64,000 nucleotides of DNA. Source: RUG572 sp964386385 (GTDB lineage Bacteria > Verrucomicrobiota > Kiritimatiellia > RFP12 > UBA1067). The translations under genes and the position numbers were made by a program. Below, in pieces: positions 16,914-25,236 of the stretch; the first letter of the stretch is position 1, and the number at the start of each line of letters is the position of its first letter. Below the pieces are notes generated by a model. The model searched no databases, was not told the DNA's origin, and saw only the letters and a list, made by a program, of their open reading frames with translations. The stretch is taken from NCBI GenBank assembly GCA_964386385.1, contig CAYLRN010000002.1, forward strand, positions 228,654 through 292,653. Reading direction: 5' to 3'.

Positions 16914-16961
16914 TGGACGTCATCGCCGTGATGGGCAAGACAATGGCAACGCCAACAACAA

Positions 16962-17294
16962 CTAGCGCGCGACGGCCGGCTTCATCCCGTCCGGCACGTA
17001 CGGCGTCGCCATGCGCATGAGCCGGTCGAGCTTCTCCTCGATACGATCGAGCTGCCGCGCAAGCTCCACCGTGTTCGTCCCGATGCAGCCGACCTTCGCG
17101 TCGAGAAGCGCCGTGCGCCGGTCAAGCTCCGCAACGCCCTTCTCGACCACCTCAGAGCCGCCGCCGAACAGCCCGACCGGACGCCATCCGAAGCGCGCGG
17201 CGAAGTCAGCGCCGAACAGTAGAAGGAAGAGAACCGCCGCCACCATGGCGACATCGCGGAAGAAGCGCGCAATTGAGGAGAAAGGCGATTTCAT
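16962..17294 (-). CDS. Small single-pass membrane protein with a coiled coil
   Basis: I do not recognise a family. The 110-residue protein has one transmembrane helix (MVAAVLFLLLFGADFAARF, about residues 17-35). A Gly-rich turn and a C-terminal helical stretch with heptad-like spacing follow (VELARQLDRIEEKLDRLMRM). It starts 39 bases after the stop of the glycoside-hydrolase-like gene and is probably co-transcribed with it. Confidence 0.6.
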   Translation of the reverse strand: MKSPFSSIARFFRDVAMVAAVLFLLLFGADFAARFGWRPVGLFGGGSEVVEKGVAELDRRTALLDAKVGCIGTNTVELARQLDRIEEKLDRLMRMATPYVPDGMKPAVAR

Positions 17295-17333
17295 GTGAGC
17301 GTCCTTGCCGTTGCAGTTGTCAAGAGGAATGCG

Positions 17334-19412
17334 TCAGCGCGCGACGACGAGCGCGGCGGACGAGGAATCGAGGGTGAACGTCCATTCGCCTTCCGCCGCG
17401 CCCCTCGCAAGCGCGACAGGGTCGTTGCCGCCAAACGCGCGGACGTCCCCGCGCGCGGTGCGGAAGCGGACAACGCGCCTGGCCGGATGGCGGTCGTACA
17501 TGTCGTCCGCCGCCATCACGAAAATGGCCCGTTCAGACGACGAGGCGTCGCGCGCGACCATTTCGCCGACGAGCAGCGCGCCGCCGTCGTCCGCCCTGAC
17601 GCCGCCGAAGCCGGCCGCGTCAAGTTCCCGCAGGACGGAGACGCCGATCGTCTCCAGTCTCTCCTCCGCGGGAAATCCGACGAAATGCGTGGCGACGCTG
17701 CGGAAGCGCATGAACTGCTCTCCGAGGCGATGGAGCTCTCCGTTGACGGCGCGAAGGCGATCGTACTCGACGTTCTTCGTGCCGTCCGGATTCAGGACGT
17801 TGTTCACCCACCAGCCCTTCGTGTAGCAGGCCCACGTGATCGTGTCCGCGCCGAACGCCATCGCGGCGTACGCCTGGAAGCGCAGCGTGTTCTCCGTCAT
17901 GTGCAGGTCTTCGTAGCGGGAGTTGACCTGCGGAATGTACCAGAAACTGCGCCCCGTCGACCGGCAGGCGTCCGCGACGATGCGGAAGTTGTCGTACATC
18001 TTCAGGCGAAAGACGGCGTTCGCCTTCTCGTCCTTCATGTACGGATAGAAGTCGTACGAGACGTAGTCGAGCGGCACGTGGCGGCAGTACTCGGCGACAT
18101 AGTCGCGGTACGTCTTCGTGCCGAGCTGGTTGATGGTCTGCTTCCCGGTGTTCTCCGCGACGGACGCGTAGTTCGGATAGAGGTTGAGGTAGAGCGGAAG
18201 CCCCGGCGCCCGGCTGCGAAGCGTCTCGACGACCTTTCCGTAGTGCGGGAAGTCGAGCGCGGACGGCTCGTCGCCGATGTCCGCCGCCCAGATCGCGGGA
18301 TGGTCCGGGAACTCGTCCGCGCAGCGGCGGTACTTCTCCAGAGGATTGTGCGCCGCCATCCTGCCGGCGTTGCTGCCGTTCCCGCCCCACCATCCGGGGA
18401 AGGCGCCGCTCGCGAACGCGGCAATGCCGTGCTTCGCGAAGAGATTCAGCGTCGCGACGTCGTTCGCGTCGACTCCGACGATGAACTCCACGCCGCAGTC
18501 CCTTATCCCGCACACGACGTCGTCGGTACGGACTGCCGCGGGGTTGAGGCAGTACGCGCCGACGTGGAACTTCGCGCGGTCCCACTTCGGCGTCTTGAAC
18601 GCGCCCGGCATCGGCACGGCGCGGTCAGCCGGGACGCGCGCGACCGCGTAGACGCCCGGCCGGTCGGCAATGTAGTCAACCCATCCGCGCTCGCTCACGT
18701 ACGACGGCACCGGCGTCCCGTCGCGGCAGACCGCAGGCACGCCTTCGCCGGCCGGCACGGCGGACGAAGACAGAAGGTACTGCTCCCGCCTCCACCCCGG
18801 CGCAAGACGTCCTCCCGGAATCCTGCAGCGCGACTTCCCGGCGCGCAGAACCGTCTCCCGCGAGTAGTCCGCGCCGTCGTTCGCCGCCGAGAGGAACGCC
18901 TCGGCCTCGGACGGCGACGCGAAGAACCCAAGCCTCGACACCTCGACCGTCGAATCGCAGTCGCTCGGATTAGTCGGATCGAGGCGGAACGCCGTCACCT
19001 TCCCCTTCCATTCCCCATGCGGTGACTTCCTCATGTCCACCACCGCGTGCCGCCACGTCCCGTCGCCGGCGATCGGGAACGGAGTGTACGACCTGTCGCA
19101 GAGCTTCGTCAAAGTGTCCGTGGTGAAGAAGACGCCGCCGACCTTCTGCCTCGTCTTCATGCGGTAGCGCATGGCGAAGAACGGACGCTCCGCCGCTGCG
19201 AACGCGCCCGCGTCATTCATCGGAAACGTCATCGTCATGTCGAAGCCCGTCGGACGCACGGAGAGCAGCCCCAGCTCGTGCGTCGCCGCGCCCTGCGACA
19301 CGGAGACGCGCTCCGCGTCAGGACCGTTGTTGACAATCCACGTCGGCGACGCGACCGCAGCGGCGGCGCACAGCGCCGCCATGCACGGGAACATGAGGTT
19401 TGCCTTTTTCAT
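17334..19412 (-). CDS. Secreted TIM-barrel glycoside-hydrolase-like protein
   Basis: The 692-residue protein has a signal peptide (MKKANLMFPCMAALCAAAAV). A beta-rich N-terminal region follows, then a likely TIM barrel: GVEFIVGVDANDVATLNLFA, a strand ending AADIGDEPS, LYLNLYPNYASV, DYVSYDFYPYMKD and WYIPQVNS. The Glu of GDEPS is placed like the acid/base residue of clan-A hydrolases, and a small beta domain ends the protein. I cannot assign a CAZy family or a substrate. I choose the ATG at 19412 because the signal peptide begins there; a consensus promoter ends eight bases upstream, so the mRNA is nearly leaderless. Confidence 0.65.
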   Translation of the reverse strand: MKKANLMFPCMAALCAAAAVASPTWIVNNGPDAERVSVSQGAATHELGLLSVRPTGFDMTMTFPMNDAGAFAAAERPFFAMRYRMKTRQKVGGVFFTTDTLTKLCDRSYTPFPIAGDGTWRHAVVDMRKSPHGEWKGKVTAFRLDPTNPSDCDSTVEVSRLGFFASPSEAEAFLSAANDGADYSRETVLRAGKSRCRIPGGRLAPGWRREQYLLSSSAVPAGEGVPAVCRDGTPVPSYVSERGWVDYIADRPGVYAVARVPADRAVPMPGAFKTPKWDRAKFHVGAYCLNPAAVRTDDVVCGIRDCGVEFIVGVDANDVATLNLFAKHGIAAFASGAFPGWWGGNGSNAGRMAAHNPLEKYRRCADEFPDHPAIWAADIGDEPSALDFPHYGKVVETLRSRAPGLPLYLNLYPNYASVAENTGKQTINQLGTKTYRDYVAEYCRHVPLDYVSYDFYPYMKDEKANAVFRLKMYDNFRIVADACRSTGRSFWYIPQVNSRYEDLHMTENTLRFQAYAAMAFGADTITWACYTKGWWVNNVLNPDGTKNVEYDRLRAVNGELHRLGEQFMRFRSVATHFVGFPAEERLETIGVSVLRELDAAGFGGVRADDGGALLVGEMVARDASSSERAIFVMAADDMYDRHPARRVVRFRTARGDVRAFGGNDPVALARGAAEGEWTFTLDSSSAALVVAR

Positions 19413-19420
19413 TGTGCGCA

Positions 19421-19450
19421 ATTCTACCATTCCCCCGCCTCCCGCGTCAA
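19421..19450 (-). promoter_or_regulatory. Promoter of the glycoside-hydrolase-like gene
   Basis: TTGACG (19445-19450), an 18-bp spacer ending in TGG, then TAGAAT (19421-19426), the best consensus match in the window. Only eight bases separate the -10 from the ATG. Confidence 0.7.
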
Positions 19451-19484
19451 CAAGAGACCCATTAAGTGGTTAAGTGATTAAGAG

Positions 19485-20032
19485 TCAAGTGGTTAAGTTG
19501 TGGATGGCTGACGCAACGTTCGGCATCCGGTAGGGCGGTCGCCCCGCGACCGCCGCCGCGGGAGGGACGCGCTTCTGCGCGCCCCCGCCCTTCGCGTCTG
19601 GGACGTTCATCGCCAGCTCCACCTCAGCGCCGGCGTCGAGCCACGCGCCATCGTCCGCCGTCTTGCCGTCGCGCACGACGACCTTCAACTCGTTCGTGTA
19701 GACGGCCCTGCCCGACTTCTGGACGTTCACGAGCGTGCGCGTGCGCACTCCAGTCATCCCGCCCCGCCGTCGAAGCCGTGAACGTCGGAAGGTACTCGAA
19801 GTCGTACAGCTCGTCCGCCGACACCGCCGACAGCCTCACGGTGAACGCCTTGGACTTCGCCTCGTCGTACGCGGCCACGAGTTCCGGAATCAGCGGAATG
19901 CGGCTCTTCTTCTCCTTCTTGAGGACGCGCAAGCGGAAGGCGCGCGGACATGAAGATTGAACATCCCGAAAAAGGCAATGCCAGCGCAGACATCGCGAAT
20001 GGCAATCCAAAAACAGTCCTCGGCTTCAGCAT
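19485..20032 (-). pseudogene. Frameshifted remnant of an exported protein gene
   Basis: Three reading frames join into one gene-like product. Frame 1 starts at ATG 20032 with AGGAGA upstream and gives a signal-like start (MLKPRTVFGLPFAMSALAL, then FSGC). A second frame carries on with KSRIPLIPELVAAYDEAKSK and ELYDFEYLPTFTAS. A third, from about 19757, gives TGVRTRTLVNVQKSGRAVYT and DGAWLDAGAEVELAM. The second shift lies near the GGGGCGGG run at about 19755-19762, the first near 19930-19960. The last frame runs into a family A and a family B repeat (19534-19590), so the original 3' end may have been replaced by repeats. Function unknown; either frameshift could be a sequencing error. Confidence 0.55.
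19534..19554 (-). repeat. Family A hairpin, variant arms GGCGGTCGC / GCGACCGCC
   Basis: Nine-base arms around CCC, preceded by CGGTAG, the complement of the CTACCG tail, so it is inverted relative to the copy at 514. An imperfect family B copy follows at 19562-19590. Confidence 0.7.
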
Positions 20033-20116
20033 CTTCTCTCCTAATTGGCTTAAATGAAAACAGTATCGATAATAGCCCCCCCCCCCGTCAATATGGCGTT
20101 TTTGAAAAAAAAAAAA
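20033..20116. other. Short spacer with C11 and A12 tracts
   Basis: No gene. A run of 11 C (20076-20086) and a run of 12 A (20105-20116) directly precede the structured element. Both are prone to slippage and sequencing error. Confidence 0.5.
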
Positions 20117-20198
20117 TCGTCCGCACCGTAATCTCACGAGGAGACAATTCGACCTTCCGCCTACACGCCACCCACGGATTTAATAAAGTCCGTGGGTG
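20117..20198 (-). repeat. Two-copy structured element, copy 2
   Basis: The same 22-bp block as at 618-639 (here 20117-20138), then a hairpin with 10-base arms CACCCACGGA (20169-20178) and TCCGTGGGTG (20189-20198) whose loop differs from copy 1 by one base. The stretch between block and hairpin is 30 bases here against 10 in copy 1, and unrelated. Confidence 0.65.
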
Positions 20199-20329
20199 TT
20201 TTCGATAGGGAGAATGCAGCGGAATCCACCGCTGCAGACGAACGAAACCCTGCGGGTTTGAAAGCGGTAAACGGACGTAATGAAGGGAGGGGCGCGCTTC
20301 TGCGCGACCGGGGCGAGGAGGAAGGACAC

Positions 20330-20350
20330 GGCGGGGCGGGACGCCCCGCC
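20330..20350 (+). repeat. Family A hairpin, variant arms GGCGGGGCG / CGCCCCGCC
   Basis: Nine-base arms around GGA, followed by CTACCGG. Confidence 0.7.
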
Positions 20351-20385
20351 CTACCGGTTGCGCATTCGCCACCTAATCGGCGGAC

Positions 20386-20407
20386 GGCGCGATGAGGGCA
20401 TCGCGCC
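20386..20407 (+). repeat. Family A hairpin, variant arms GGCGCGATG / CATCGCGCC
   Basis: Nine-base arms around AGGG, followed by CTACCGG. The C-to-T change in the left arm is matched by G-to-A in the right arm. Confidence 0.7.
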
Positions 20408-20468
20408 CTACCGGATTCGCAGCAACGACCGCCGATCCGCCATTTGCCGCCGATTCCGCGTCTGGTAG

Positions 20469-20489
20469 GGCGGTCGCCCCGCGACCGCC
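20469..20489 (-). repeat. Family A hairpin, arms GGCGGTCGC / GCGACCGCC, inverted
   Basis: Identical arms to 19534-19554, preceded by GGTAG. Confidence 0.7.
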
Positions 20490-20554
20490 GCCGTTGCGCC
20501 TGAAAAAGCGGCTGAACGACCGAATCCGGCAGGGCGTGGCGTCCCGCCCCCTGC

Positions 20555-20575
20555 GGCGCGACGTCCCATCGCGCC
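20555..20575 (+). repeat. Family A hairpin, degenerate (7-bp stem)
   Basis: Arms GGCGCGA and TCGCGCC, seven bases apart, followed by CTACCGG. The inner pairs no longer match. Confidence 0.6.
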
Positions 20576-20622
20576 CTACCGGAAAACGGCACGATGGCAG
20601 AGCGGAAGTCCGCCGTAACAGC

Positions 20623-20642
20623 GGACGCGCAGGAGCGCGTCC
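20623..20642 (-). repeat. Family B hairpin, inverted
   Basis: Arms GGACGCGC and GCGCGTCC around AGGA, followed by CTCCC; inverted relative to 2024-2043. Confidence 0.7.
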
Positions 20643-20737
20643 CTCCCGCTGCGCGGGCGAAAGCGACGGGACGAAAAAAGACGCGCCCGCATCCACGGGC
20701 GCGTCCGGGTTGGGTTGCCGGTCGGGACTTCCGGCCG

Positions 20738-21598
20738 TCAGAAGGACAGAGCGGCGTCGCTCACCTTCTTGCTCCGGTTCTCGGCGGCCTTCTTGCGCGC
20801 CTCTTCCCTAAGCTGCTCGAACTCGTCGCGGGCGACGCTCTCGACGTCCGCGTCGTATGCCGTTATGACGGTCTCGTAGTCGTCGGACGCCCCCGCGAGG
20901 CAGATGCTCACCTGGCGGCGGCCCGGCACGATGTCGAATGCGTACAGCGGACGAAACCAGCTGCAGAGCCTGGCCCATGTGCCGTAGCGCTTCTCCAGGG
21001 CCTCGATCAGGTAGTGGCGGTTCCAGCGTCCGCCCGGCTCAACCCTGTCCTTCGCGCAGGCGCAGACCTTCACCACCTTGTGCGTCTTCGGCGTGACGTA
21101 GACGTAGTAGTCGTCGAACCCGGCAAGCGGCTTCTTCGGCGTAAACTTCGCGCGGAGAAGGACGGGGTCGCCCGCCTCGTGGACAAAGTTCGTGGACTTG
21201 AACTCCTCGCCGAACTTCAAGCCCATGAAGACGTCCGATTCCGCCGAAGCCGCCGCGTCGTCCGCCCTGGCGGACAGCGCCGGCAGACGGCGCATTCCCG
21301 CGTCGCCGACGTTGTACGACTGCGCGTATTCGCTCGTGCTGGTCTCAAGGACGTTGCCGTTCTTGTCCATGTTTGTGCGTGTCTCGCGCCGGCGCTCCGT
21401 AACCATGTTCCCGTTCGTCGTCACGGACGTCTCCGTGAAGGTGCGCGACACCGAGCCGTTGTCGTTCGTGACCGTGGACGTCTCGGCCGTCTTCGACGTG
21501 TTGCCCTTGTTTTCCGCGGCGCTGGCCTGCCCGCAGCCGACAAACAACGTCAGCGCAACGGCCAAAGCGCATGATCCCATCATGTATGCATTTTTCAT
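20738..21598 (-). CDS. Predicted lipoprotein next to a two-component system
   Basis: The 286-residue protein has a lipoprotein signal (MKNAYMMGSCALAVALTLF, then VGCGQ). A Thr/Asn-rich region with repeated TETSTV-like words follows, then a folded part (KPLAGFDDYYVYVTPKTHKV) with a compositionally simple charged C-terminus (EFEQLREEARKKAAENRSKK). I do not recognise a family. The start is the ATG at 21598 with a weak GGAA upstream, 14 bases past the histidine kinase stop, so it is the third gene of a response regulator-kinase-lipoprotein operon. Confidence 0.7.
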   Translation of the reverse strand: MKNAYMMGSCALAVALTLFVGCGQASAAENKGNTSKTAETSTVTNDNGSVSRTFTETSVTTNGNMVTERRRETRTNMDKNGNVLETSTSEYAQSYNVGDAGMRRLPALSARADDAAASAESDVFMGLKFGEEFKSTNFVHEAGDPVLLRAKFTPKKPLAGFDDYYVYVTPKTHKVVKVCACAKDRVEPGGRWNRHYLIEALEKRYGTWARLCSWFRPLYAFDIVPGRRQVSICLAGASDDYETVITAYDADVESVARDEFEQLREEARKKAAENRSKKVSDAALSF

Positions 21599-21612
21599 TG
21601 TTCGTTTTCCTT

Positions 21613-22941
21613 TCATGTCATGTCGTGATTTCCAATGCGGACCGTGAACGCGAACCTGGCGCCGCGCCCCGGCTCCGACTCAAGGGACACGCCGCCGCCA
21701 TGCAGCTGCGCCACGTGCTTGACGATCGCAAGTCCAAGCCCCGTGCCGCCAAGGTCGCGGCTGCGCCCCTTGTCGATCCTGTAGAAACGCTCGAAGACGC
21801 GCGCCGAATGCTCCGGCGCAATGCCGGCGCCATGGTCTTCCACCGCCAGCTCCGCCATGTCCCCGCTGCGCGAAAGCGACACCGCGACATCAGGCGAGCC
21901 GCTGTGGCGCAGGGCGTTCTCGACGAGATTGGAGAGGGCCTGCTCCACGAGGCGCGCGTCGCATTCCGCGACGCACGGCCCGGCGGAGACGAGGGACAGT
22001 GCGACGCCGGCGGAGGCGGCCTTCGCGCGAAAGCGTTCGCATACGCCCGCCGCGACGTCCGCCAGGTCCGCCTGCGCAAAGCCCGCCCGCGCGTCCGCCG
22101 CAGCCTCGGCGTGCTCCAGCCTGCCGAGCGAAAGGATGTCCTGCGCCAGGTCGTCGAGCCGCATGGACTCCTTCTTCACCATTCCGAGAAGCGCCTTGCG
22201 GTCGTCGTCCGCCACCGGCGCCTCGCCGGAGAGAAGGTCCACCGCGCCGAGAATGCCCGTCAGCGGCGTCTTTATCTCGTGCGTGACGTTCGAGACGAAT
22301 TCGCGGCGGAACGCCTCGGCGCGGCGGAGCTCCGCCAGCTGCGCCTCCTTTCTGTCGCGCTCCGCAGCGAGTTCGCGGACGCGCACGAGAAGGCGCTCGA
22401 CGAAGAGGAACACGAGCGTAAGGCCGAACGCGCCGACGAGCCCGGCAAGGAGAAGCCCAAGGCGCGACTTCTTCACCGGCGCGAACACGCGCTCCGCCGG
22501 GATGCCCAGGCGCACGACGGAATCGCCGATGCGCCGCGCGCAGAACAGCGTCTCGCTGCCGGTAACGGACGAGATGCGCATGGTCGAGGCGATGCCGTCG
22601 CGGATCGCCTCGTCCACCTCCGGCCTCGCGCCCGGTCCGCCCTTCGACGCGCCGGCGGCGGAGTCGAACTTCACGCCGCCGCGCGAACTGAGGATTGTCA
22701 CGCGGACGCCCTCCGCCGCGCACTTGTCGCCAAAGGCGTGTATCCTGCGGAAGTCCTCCGCCGCGATTGCGTCGCCGATCTCGCCAGCGGCAAGCGCGGT
22801 CTGCGCTCCGAGGTCGCGCCGCGCCCAGTCGAGCACAGAATCGTGGAACGTCCCGATCTCCGCGACGAGTATCGCGATCAGGCCGATGAACCCCGCGGCG
22901 GCAAGGGCCATGAACAAGGTGGCTGGATGGATTCTCCTCAT
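21613..22941 (-). CDS. Sensor histidine kinase (PhoR-like)
   Basis: The 442-residue protein has an N-terminal transmembrane helix (ATLFMALAAAGFIGLIAILV), an extracytoplasmic sensor region and a second helix (GLLLAGLVGAFGLTLVFLFV). The catalytic core follows: H-box FVSNVTHEIKTPL with the phosphorylated His, N-box NLVENALRH, G1 EDHGAGI, F-box FERFYRID and G2 GGTGLGLAIVKH. The PhoR-type H-box and the pairing with a PhoB-like regulator suggest envelope or nutrient sensing; the signal is not visible. The ATG overlaps the response regulator stop (ATGA). Confidence 0.92.
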   Translation of the reverse strand: MRRIHPATLFMALAAAGFIGLIAILVAEIGTFHDSVLDWARRDLGAQTALAAGEIGDAIAAEDFRRIHAFGDKCAAEGVRVTILSSRGGVKFDSAAGASKGGPGARPEVDEAIRDGIASTMRISSVTGSETLFCARRIGDSVVRLGIPAERVFAPVKKSRLGLLLAGLVGAFGLTLVFLFVERLLVRVRELAAERDRKEAQLAELRRAEAFRREFVSNVTHEIKTPLTGILGAVDLLSGEAPVADDDRKALLGMVKKESMRLDDLAQDILSLGRLEHAEAAADARAGFAQADLADVAAGVCERFRAKAASAGVALSLVSAGPCVAECDARLVEQALSNLVENALRHSGSPDVAVSLSRSGDMAELAVEDHGAGIAPEHSARVFERFYRIDKGRSRDLGGTGLGLAIVKHVAQLHGGGVSLESEPGRGARFAFTVRIGNHDMT

Positions 22942-23618
22942 GGCTTCACCCTGTACCCTATTCCGCGGACCGTCTCGACGTGCGCGGCCCAGGCGCCGAG
23001 CTTCTTGCGAAGGCCGACGATCTGCACGTCGACGGTACGCTCCGTGACCAGGCGTTCGTCGCCCTGCGTCGCGTCTATTATCTGCTGGCGCGTGAACACG
23101 CGGCCGGGGCGTCCGGCAAGGAGCGCAAGAATGCGGAACTCCAGGCGCGTGAGGGAGAGGACCTCGTCGCCGAGGCGGACGGATCTGCCGCGTTCGTCGA
23201 GGAGAAGTCCGTCGATGCGCCGCCCGGCGTCCATCGGATTCTGGCGGCGCAGCACGGCGTTGATGCGCGCCAGCAGGACTTCGCGGGAGAAGGGCTTGAC
23301 GACGTAGTCGTCCGCGCCAAGCTCCAGGCCGCGCACGACGTCCTCGTCCTCGCCCTTCGCCGTGAGCATGAGGATGCGCGTGTCGGCGAACTCCGGGTTT
23401 TCGCGCACGAGACGGCAGATGGAAAGTCCGTCAAGGCCGGGGAGCATGAGGTCGAGCAGCACCAGCGCCGGATGGGACTGGCGAATCATCTCCATCCCCT
23501 CGTCGCCGCGCGACGCCGACCTGACGCGCGCGTATCCGGCGCCCTTCAGCGTCATTGCGAGAATCGACCGGATTGTCGAATCGTCCTCGACGATCAATAT
23601 GTCTGCCATTGCGTTCAC
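22938..23618 (-). CDS. OmpR/PhoB-family response regulator
   Basis: The receiver domain has the acidic pair (IVEDDSTIR), the phospho-acceptor Asp in LVLLDLMLPGLDG, Thr in MLTAKGE and Lys in DDYVVKPFSREVL. The C-terminal winged helix has LTRLEFRILALLAGRPGRVF and VDVQIVGLRKKLG. A GTG at 23618 lies exactly seven bases past the -10, suggesting a leaderless start there; an in-frame ATG at 23609 (MADILIVEDD) is the alternative. It is the first gene of the operon with the kinase and the lipoprotein. Confidence 0.93.
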   Translation of the reverse strand: MNAMADILIVEDDSTIRSILAMTLKGAGYARVRSASRGDEGMEMIRQSHPALVLLDLMLPGLDGLSICRLVRENPEFADTRILMLTAKGEDEDVVRGLELGADDYVVKPFSREVLLARINAVLRRQNPMDAGRRIDGLLLDERGRSVRLGDEVLSLTRLEFRILALLAGRPGRVFTRQQIIDATQGDERLVTERTVDVQIVGLRKKLGAWAAHVETVRGIGYRVKP

Positions 23619-23625
23619 GGCTCAC

Positions 23626-23657
23626 AGTATACCACCGCGACGTTAGGCAGGCGTTAG
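23626..23657 (-). promoter_or_regulatory. Promoter with PhoB-box-like direct repeats
   Basis: On the minus strand two 7-bp repeats CTAACGC and CTAACGT, 11 bp apart (23641-23657), lie eight bases upstream of TATACT (23626-23631, preceded by TGG). No -35 hexamer exists. This is the geometry of a promoter activated by an OmpR/PhoB-type regulator, so the operon probably controls itself. Confidence 0.55.
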
Positions 23658-23714
23658 AAAGCGGCGAATAAATGAAGCGTCGTCGATTCGCCGGACAGAC
23701 GGGCACAGGCGAGG

Positions 23715-23891
23715 TCAGGCGCGTTCGGCGGCGGCGTCGGAGAGGCGGCGCGGACGGGAGACGGAGAAGAAGTTCGCGCCCGCGTCCGTGACGAGGCGGT
23801 GGAAGTGCGCCGTCTTGCCGACGTAGATGCATCCCCTCCGCCGCAGGTCGCGGAAGTCGCCCGTCGTCGTCGCCATCGGCCTCAAGTTCAT
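23715..23891 (-). pseudogene. N-terminal remnant of an AAA-ATPase-like (PF09820-type) gene
   Basis: The 58 residues contain RRRGCIYVGKTAHFHRLV and FFSVSRPRRL. They match my memory of the start of AAA-ATPase-like/PD-(D/E)XK proteins (typically YVDKT, LSRPRRFGKS). The frame departs exactly where the Walker A (FGKS) should follow and stops soon after, so the ATPase and nuclease parts are gone. The ATG at 23891 is seven bases from a good -10, so a short leaderless peptide could still be made. Confidence 0.6.
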
Positions 23892-23898
23892 GACGCAC

Positions 23899-23928
23899 AT
23901 TCTACCAGAACGCGCCGCCGGCGTTCAA
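23899..23928 (-). promoter_or_regulatory. Promoter of the ATPase remnant
   Basis: TTGAAC (23923-23928), an 18-bp spacer ending in TGG, TAGAAT (23899-23904), then seven bases to the ATG. Confidence 0.6.
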
Positions 23929-23930
23929 CG

Positions 23931-25205
23931 CTACAGGAACATCATGCTCCAGAGATTCGCCGTGCCGCGAAGCTCGTCGCGTGAGATGCGCATGAGGAAG
24001 TGGTCGACGCCCTTTTCGCGCCAGCCCATGAACCCCGCGCCGTCGCCGCGAACGCGCCGGAGCATCCTGACGCCGAGCATCATCTGCATCGAGTCGGCCG
24101 GCATCATCGTGGCCGCCACCTTCGGAAGGTATATGCGCAGCACCGTCGTAGGAGAGCAGAACATGACGCTCGCGGCCGGATTTCTGCGGGCCTCGGGCAG
24201 AATGCGGAAAAGCCGTTCGGCGGACGGCAGCGACGAGGCGGGCGGCGCCGCGGACGCCCCCTTCTGCCTTCCCGGCTTCTCCGGCTCCGCCGCCGCGCCG
24301 GGGAGATAGTACGCGTTCACGCCGCGCCCCTTCACGAAGCAGAGCGACTTGCGCACGAACGACGCGACGTCCGGACCCGCAAGCGCGAAAATGTCGGCGG
24401 AACGAATGTCGTCCTGAAGCGAAGTGACGCCGAAGAGCGGCGCAGACCCGGGCACGCCGGCGAACGAGAACGCCCCTGCCGGAAGCGTGGGGCAGATGGC
24501 CTCCCTGTTGCGCACGGTGCCGCGGAGCTCAAGCCCGCTCGCCGTGAGCCGGACGAATATCGTGCCGCCGGCGCAGACGTCCGACTGGAATATCGCCCGC
24601 GCCCCGGCCGCGTCGAGCTTCACTATCGCCAGATTCCCCGCAAGCGGCTGTCCAAGCGCGGGAAGCGCCGCCTTGTACGTGTGCGCCGCCATGCTCTTCG
24701 CGGGCGCAAGCGTCGCCCAGTTGCCGTCCGGCGAATACCAGGCGTAGAACGCACGGCGCGAATGGCGGCCCGGCGGCACGTAGATGACGCCCGACTTGTC
24801 GACGGTCTTCGCCTCCGGGTTGCGCTTCAGGAACTCGGCGCGGCCGATCGAAGCCGGATAGAGAATCGACCACAGCTTCGTGCGCTCGAACGCCGCCCCG
24901 TTCTTCTTCGGCGCGGCCATCAGCCTTGCGACGGCCTGCGCGTCGACGTAGCAGACCGCCACGCCGGGCATCCCGCGCCGCATCGGACCGAACAGGCGCG
25001 CCGCGGCCTGTCCGCGGATCGCCCTCGGGACGGCCGTCTTCAAGACGGGGTCTACGCCATCGCCGGCAAGCCCCGCCACCGATTTCGCCACCTCTTCGAG
25101 GTTCGCGAAAACGACCGTTCCCGCCGGCGAAAACGCGGCGGACGCGGTTAGAACAAGAACGGCCGCGCATATGAACGCGGCCGCCAGCCTGAATGGACTT
25201 GCCAT
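23931..25205 (-). CDS. Secreted protein of unknown function
   Basis: I do not recognise a family. The 424-residue protein has a signal peptide (FRLAAAFICAAVLVLTASAA). Its mature part looks like two similar halves of about 180 residues around a linker rich in Ala/Pro/Lys (KPGRQKGASAAPPASSLPSA). No catalytic motif is evident. I use the ATG at 25205, which has AGGGA about ten bases upstream; an in-frame ATG at 25223 lacks one. It begins 31 bases after the tpiA stop and is probably co-transcribed with tpiA. Confidence 0.6.
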   Translation of the reverse strand: MASPFRLAAAFICAAVLVLTASAAFSPAGTVVFANLEEVAKSVAGLAGDGVDPVLKTAVPRAIRGQAAARLFGPMRRGMPGVAVCYVDAQAVARLMAAPKKNGAAFERTKLWSILYPASIGRAEFLKRNPEAKTVDKSGVIYVPPGRHSRRAFYAWYSPDGNWATLAPAKSMAAHTYKAALPALGQPLAGNLAIVKLDAAGARAIFQSDVCAGGTIFVRLTASGLELRGTVRNREAICPTLPAGAFSFAGVPGSAPLFGVTSLQDDIRSADIFALAGPDVASFVRKSLCFVKGRGVNAYYLPGAAAEPEKPGRQKGASAAPPASSLPSAERLFRILPEARRNPAASVMFCSPTTVLRIYLPKVAATMMPADSMQMMLGVRMLRRVRGDGAGFMGWREKGVDHFLMRISRDELRGTANLWSMMFL

Positions 25206-25236
25206 TGGCGATTTCCCTGTCATGCGACGGCGGCGG

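Larger units (their letters stand above)
20199..20737. other. Gene-free repeat block
   Basis: No supported gene in about 540 bp. It contains four or more family A hairpins (20330-20350, 20386-20407, 20469-20489, 20555-20575), family B hairpins (20623-20642 and an imperfect one near 20291-20310) and no promoter I trust. It is the densest repeat cluster in the window. Confidence 0.6.

Noticed and set aside
20161..20592. A 143-codon minus-strand frame
   Set aside because: It is made almost wholly of intergenic hairpin repeats.
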